This document shows positions 62,936 through 64,000 of a stretch of 64,000 nt of DNA, one piece after another. Numbering within the stretch: the first letter of the stretch is position 1; the number at the start of each line of letters is the position of its first letter. This stretch comes from Candidatus Aalborgicola danicus (GTDB taxonomy: Bacteria > Pseudomonadota > Gammaproteobacteria > Burkholderiales > Burkholderiaceae_C): the NCBI GenBank assembly GCA_016703945.1, contig JADJBC010000014.1, forward strand, positions 1 through 64,000, read 5' to 3'. The notes under the pieces were generated by a model that saw only the letters and a list, made by a program, of their open reading frames with translations, was not told the DNA's origin and made no database searches. The position numbers were made by a program, and so were the translations under genes.

Positions 62936-63394
62936 ATGAATATGTTGAAGCGTAACCCTCGAAAGTCATCGCAGCGCCGCGGCGCCTACGGTTTTACCCT
63001 GATTGAGTTATTGATCGTGATGGTCATTTTGGTACTTCTGGCGTCGCTGGTTGGGCCGCGTCTGTTTGGTCAACTGGGCGGTGCCAAGGTCAAGGCCGCA
63101 CGCGCCCAAATCGAAATGATGGGTGCTGCATTTGATGGTTATCGGCTGGACATGTCCAAGTATCCGACCACTGAGCAAGGCATCGCTGCCTTATCGGTGG
63201 CACCGGTAGATCCAGCCGCAGCGGCAATTTGGCGCGGCCCGTATCTTAAAAAACCAGTTGAACGTGATCCTTGGGGCAATAACTATATCTACAAGTCACC
63301 CGGTACGAATGGTGAATACGAGCTGTCATCCCTGGGCGCCGACGGCAAAGAAGGCGGAACCGGCGATGACGCGGACGTGCTTAGCTGGAAGTAA
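62936..63394 (+). CDS. gspG: Major pseudopilin GspG
   Basis: About 152 residues. A basic leader ends at G before FTLIELLIVMVILVLLASLVGPRLFGQ (prepilin peptidase site with Glu at +5). The C-terminal half has the GspG-specific DMSKYPTTEQGIAAL, WRGPYLKKPVERDPWGNNYIYKSPG and the calcium loop LSSLGADGKEGGTGDDADV. It forms the pseudopilus shaft. ATG 62936 is chosen; the frame opens at 62900. The stop overlaps the gspH start by one base. Confidence 0.95.
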   Translation: MNMLKRNPRKSSQRRGAYGFTLIELLIVMVILVLLASLVGPRLFGQLGGAKVKAARAQIEMMGAAFDGYRLDMSKYPTTEQGIAALSVAPVDPAAAAIWRGPYLKKPVERDPWGNNYIYKSPGTNGEYELSSLGADGKEGGTGDDADVLSWK

Positions 63395-63888
63395 TGGGCA
63401 AGTGCACGCTCCAAAGAGATTCCAACTCTGGATTCACGCTGCTGGAGTTATTGATCGTTCTGGCGTTGATCGCCGTTGCCTCTGTTTTCTCCATCGCGGC
63501 CGTCGACCGATTGGCCGGGCGTGTTCAGGAACGGCGCTGGTCTGATCTGACGCAGCAGTCTCTGGCAAAGCTTAGAAACAAGGCAGTTATGGGTGGCATG
63601 GTGGTCAGCGCAGAGGTGGATTTTGAGGGCGGACAACTGGTCCAGGGGGCGGGCGACGCCCAGGATCGTTTGCTAGTTTTGCCCACATCGTTTCGTTTTC
63701 TGCCAACCAATGCGGTCGCCAGTGGCAACACGACACCCAGCAAACTTGCGCTGTATTTTTACCCGGATGGAACCATGGATGACGTCATGTTTGACCTCGT
63801 CCTGCCCTCGGAGGGGCGGCGCCGTTTTCACTTGATGCGGTTTACCGGCAAGATCGAGCGGACCACAGTTCAAGATGTGCTGCAATAA
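63394..63888 (+). CDS. gspH: Minor pseudopilin GspH
   Basis: A 164-residue prepilin-like protein. The short leader MGKCTLQRDSNSG is followed by FTLLELLIVLALIAVASVF with the cleavage site before F and Glu at +5; the body is a small beta-rich domain (VVSAEVDFEGGQLVQ.. LALYFYPDGTMDDVMF). It belongs to the tip complex of the pseudopilus. Confidence 0.85.
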   Translation: MGKCTLQRDSNSGFTLLELLIVLALIAVASVFSIAAVDRLAGRVQERRWSDLTQQSLAKLRNKAVMGGMVVSAEVDFEGGQLVQGAGDAQDRLLVLPTSFRFLPTNAVASGNTTPSKLALYFYPDGTMDDVMFDLVLPSEGRRRFHLMRFTGKIERTTVQDVLQ

Positions 63889-64000
63889 GGCCGTGTCCTT
63901 GCGAAAGCAATCCGGCTTTACTTTGCTGGAAGTCCTGGTGGCAATGACCCTCATCGGAATCGGCTTTTCGGCCTCATTTGTGGCGATATCAGGTACCCGG
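63875..64000 (+). CDS. gspI: Minor pseudopilin GspI, cut by window end
   Basis: The first 42 residues are present. MCCNKAVSLRKQSG is followed by FTLLEVLVAMTLIGIGFSASFVAIS, the type IV prepilin signature in the FTLLEVLVA form typical of GspI. The ATG at 63875 lies inside the end of gspH (14-nt overlap). The remainder, and presumably gspJ and gspK, continue beyond the window. Confidence 0.85.
   Translation, partial: MCCNKAVSLRKQSGFTLLEVLVAMTLIGIGFSASFVAISGTR

Overview
The window reads as a chromosomal segment of a betaproteobacterium, most likely Burkholderiales, family Comamonadaceae (Rhodoferax/Polaromonas-like). This rests on the rRNA sequence, the high-GC codon use, the gene repertoire (pirin, RIO-type kinase, Liv-type transporters next to acyl-CoA genes, AtmA exporter, GspEFGHI) and a dispersed intergenic repeat that I associate with this family. 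The assignment is inference; no database was searched.

Layout. 1-2925: 3' part of an rRNA operon (23S lacking roughly its first 280 nt, 5S, terminator). 2998-7374: small enzyme genes (VOC proteins, methyltransferase, AlkX-like glycosylase, TetR regulator, a decayed SRPBCC gene, DUF4287, GFA). 7618-12961: three same-strand genes (NERD-UvrD helicase, DUF2075 ATPase, DUF2130 coiled-coil protein), each carrying a visible PD-(D/E)XK-like nuclease signature; this is the best candidate for an undescribed, possibly defensive, system. 13065-18221: broken XRE regulator, DUF2834 membrane protein, 5'-truncated nucleotidyltransferase, VapBC, TauE/SafE exporter, broken DTW protein, small zinc ribbon. 18225-27586: old yellow enzyme, pirin and divergent LysR, SDR, AlkB, unknown proteins, RIO kinase, CPT-like kinase, lipoprotein peptidase. 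27733-35964: GST, CreBC two-component system and, behind three perfectly spaced CreB-type boxes, a VIT/VWA PEP-CTERM protein with its own exosortase, an EpsI-like protein, an FG-GAP protein and a thiol-redox protein. 36093-41611: ribosomal oxygenase RoxA, M16 peptidase, receiver-kinase. 41779-55195: acyl-CoA catabolic operon (TetR, SDR, two acyl-CoA dehydrogenases, thioesterase) converging on a minus-strand operon of LivHMGF, acyl-CoA ligase and two similar binding proteins, with an enoyl-CoA hydratase at the end. 55196-55760: no gene; an implausible poly-C/poly-G block. 55762-64000: unknown anchored protein, YciA thioesterase, broken AtmA exporter, LysR regulator and the start of a type II secretion operon (gspEFGHI, cut by the window end).

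Two properties cut across the window. First, a roughly 50-60 bp repeat with a 5' hairpin and a GAGGGCTAG core occurs at least 12 times, nearly always just behind genes. Second, six otherwise well-conserved genes carry single-base frameshifts (XRE, DTW, creC, acyl-CoA dehydrogenase, acyl-CoA ligase, AtmA). With the poly-G block this suggests draft-quality sequence errors rather than six recent gene losses, and the join across 55482-55675 should not be trusted.
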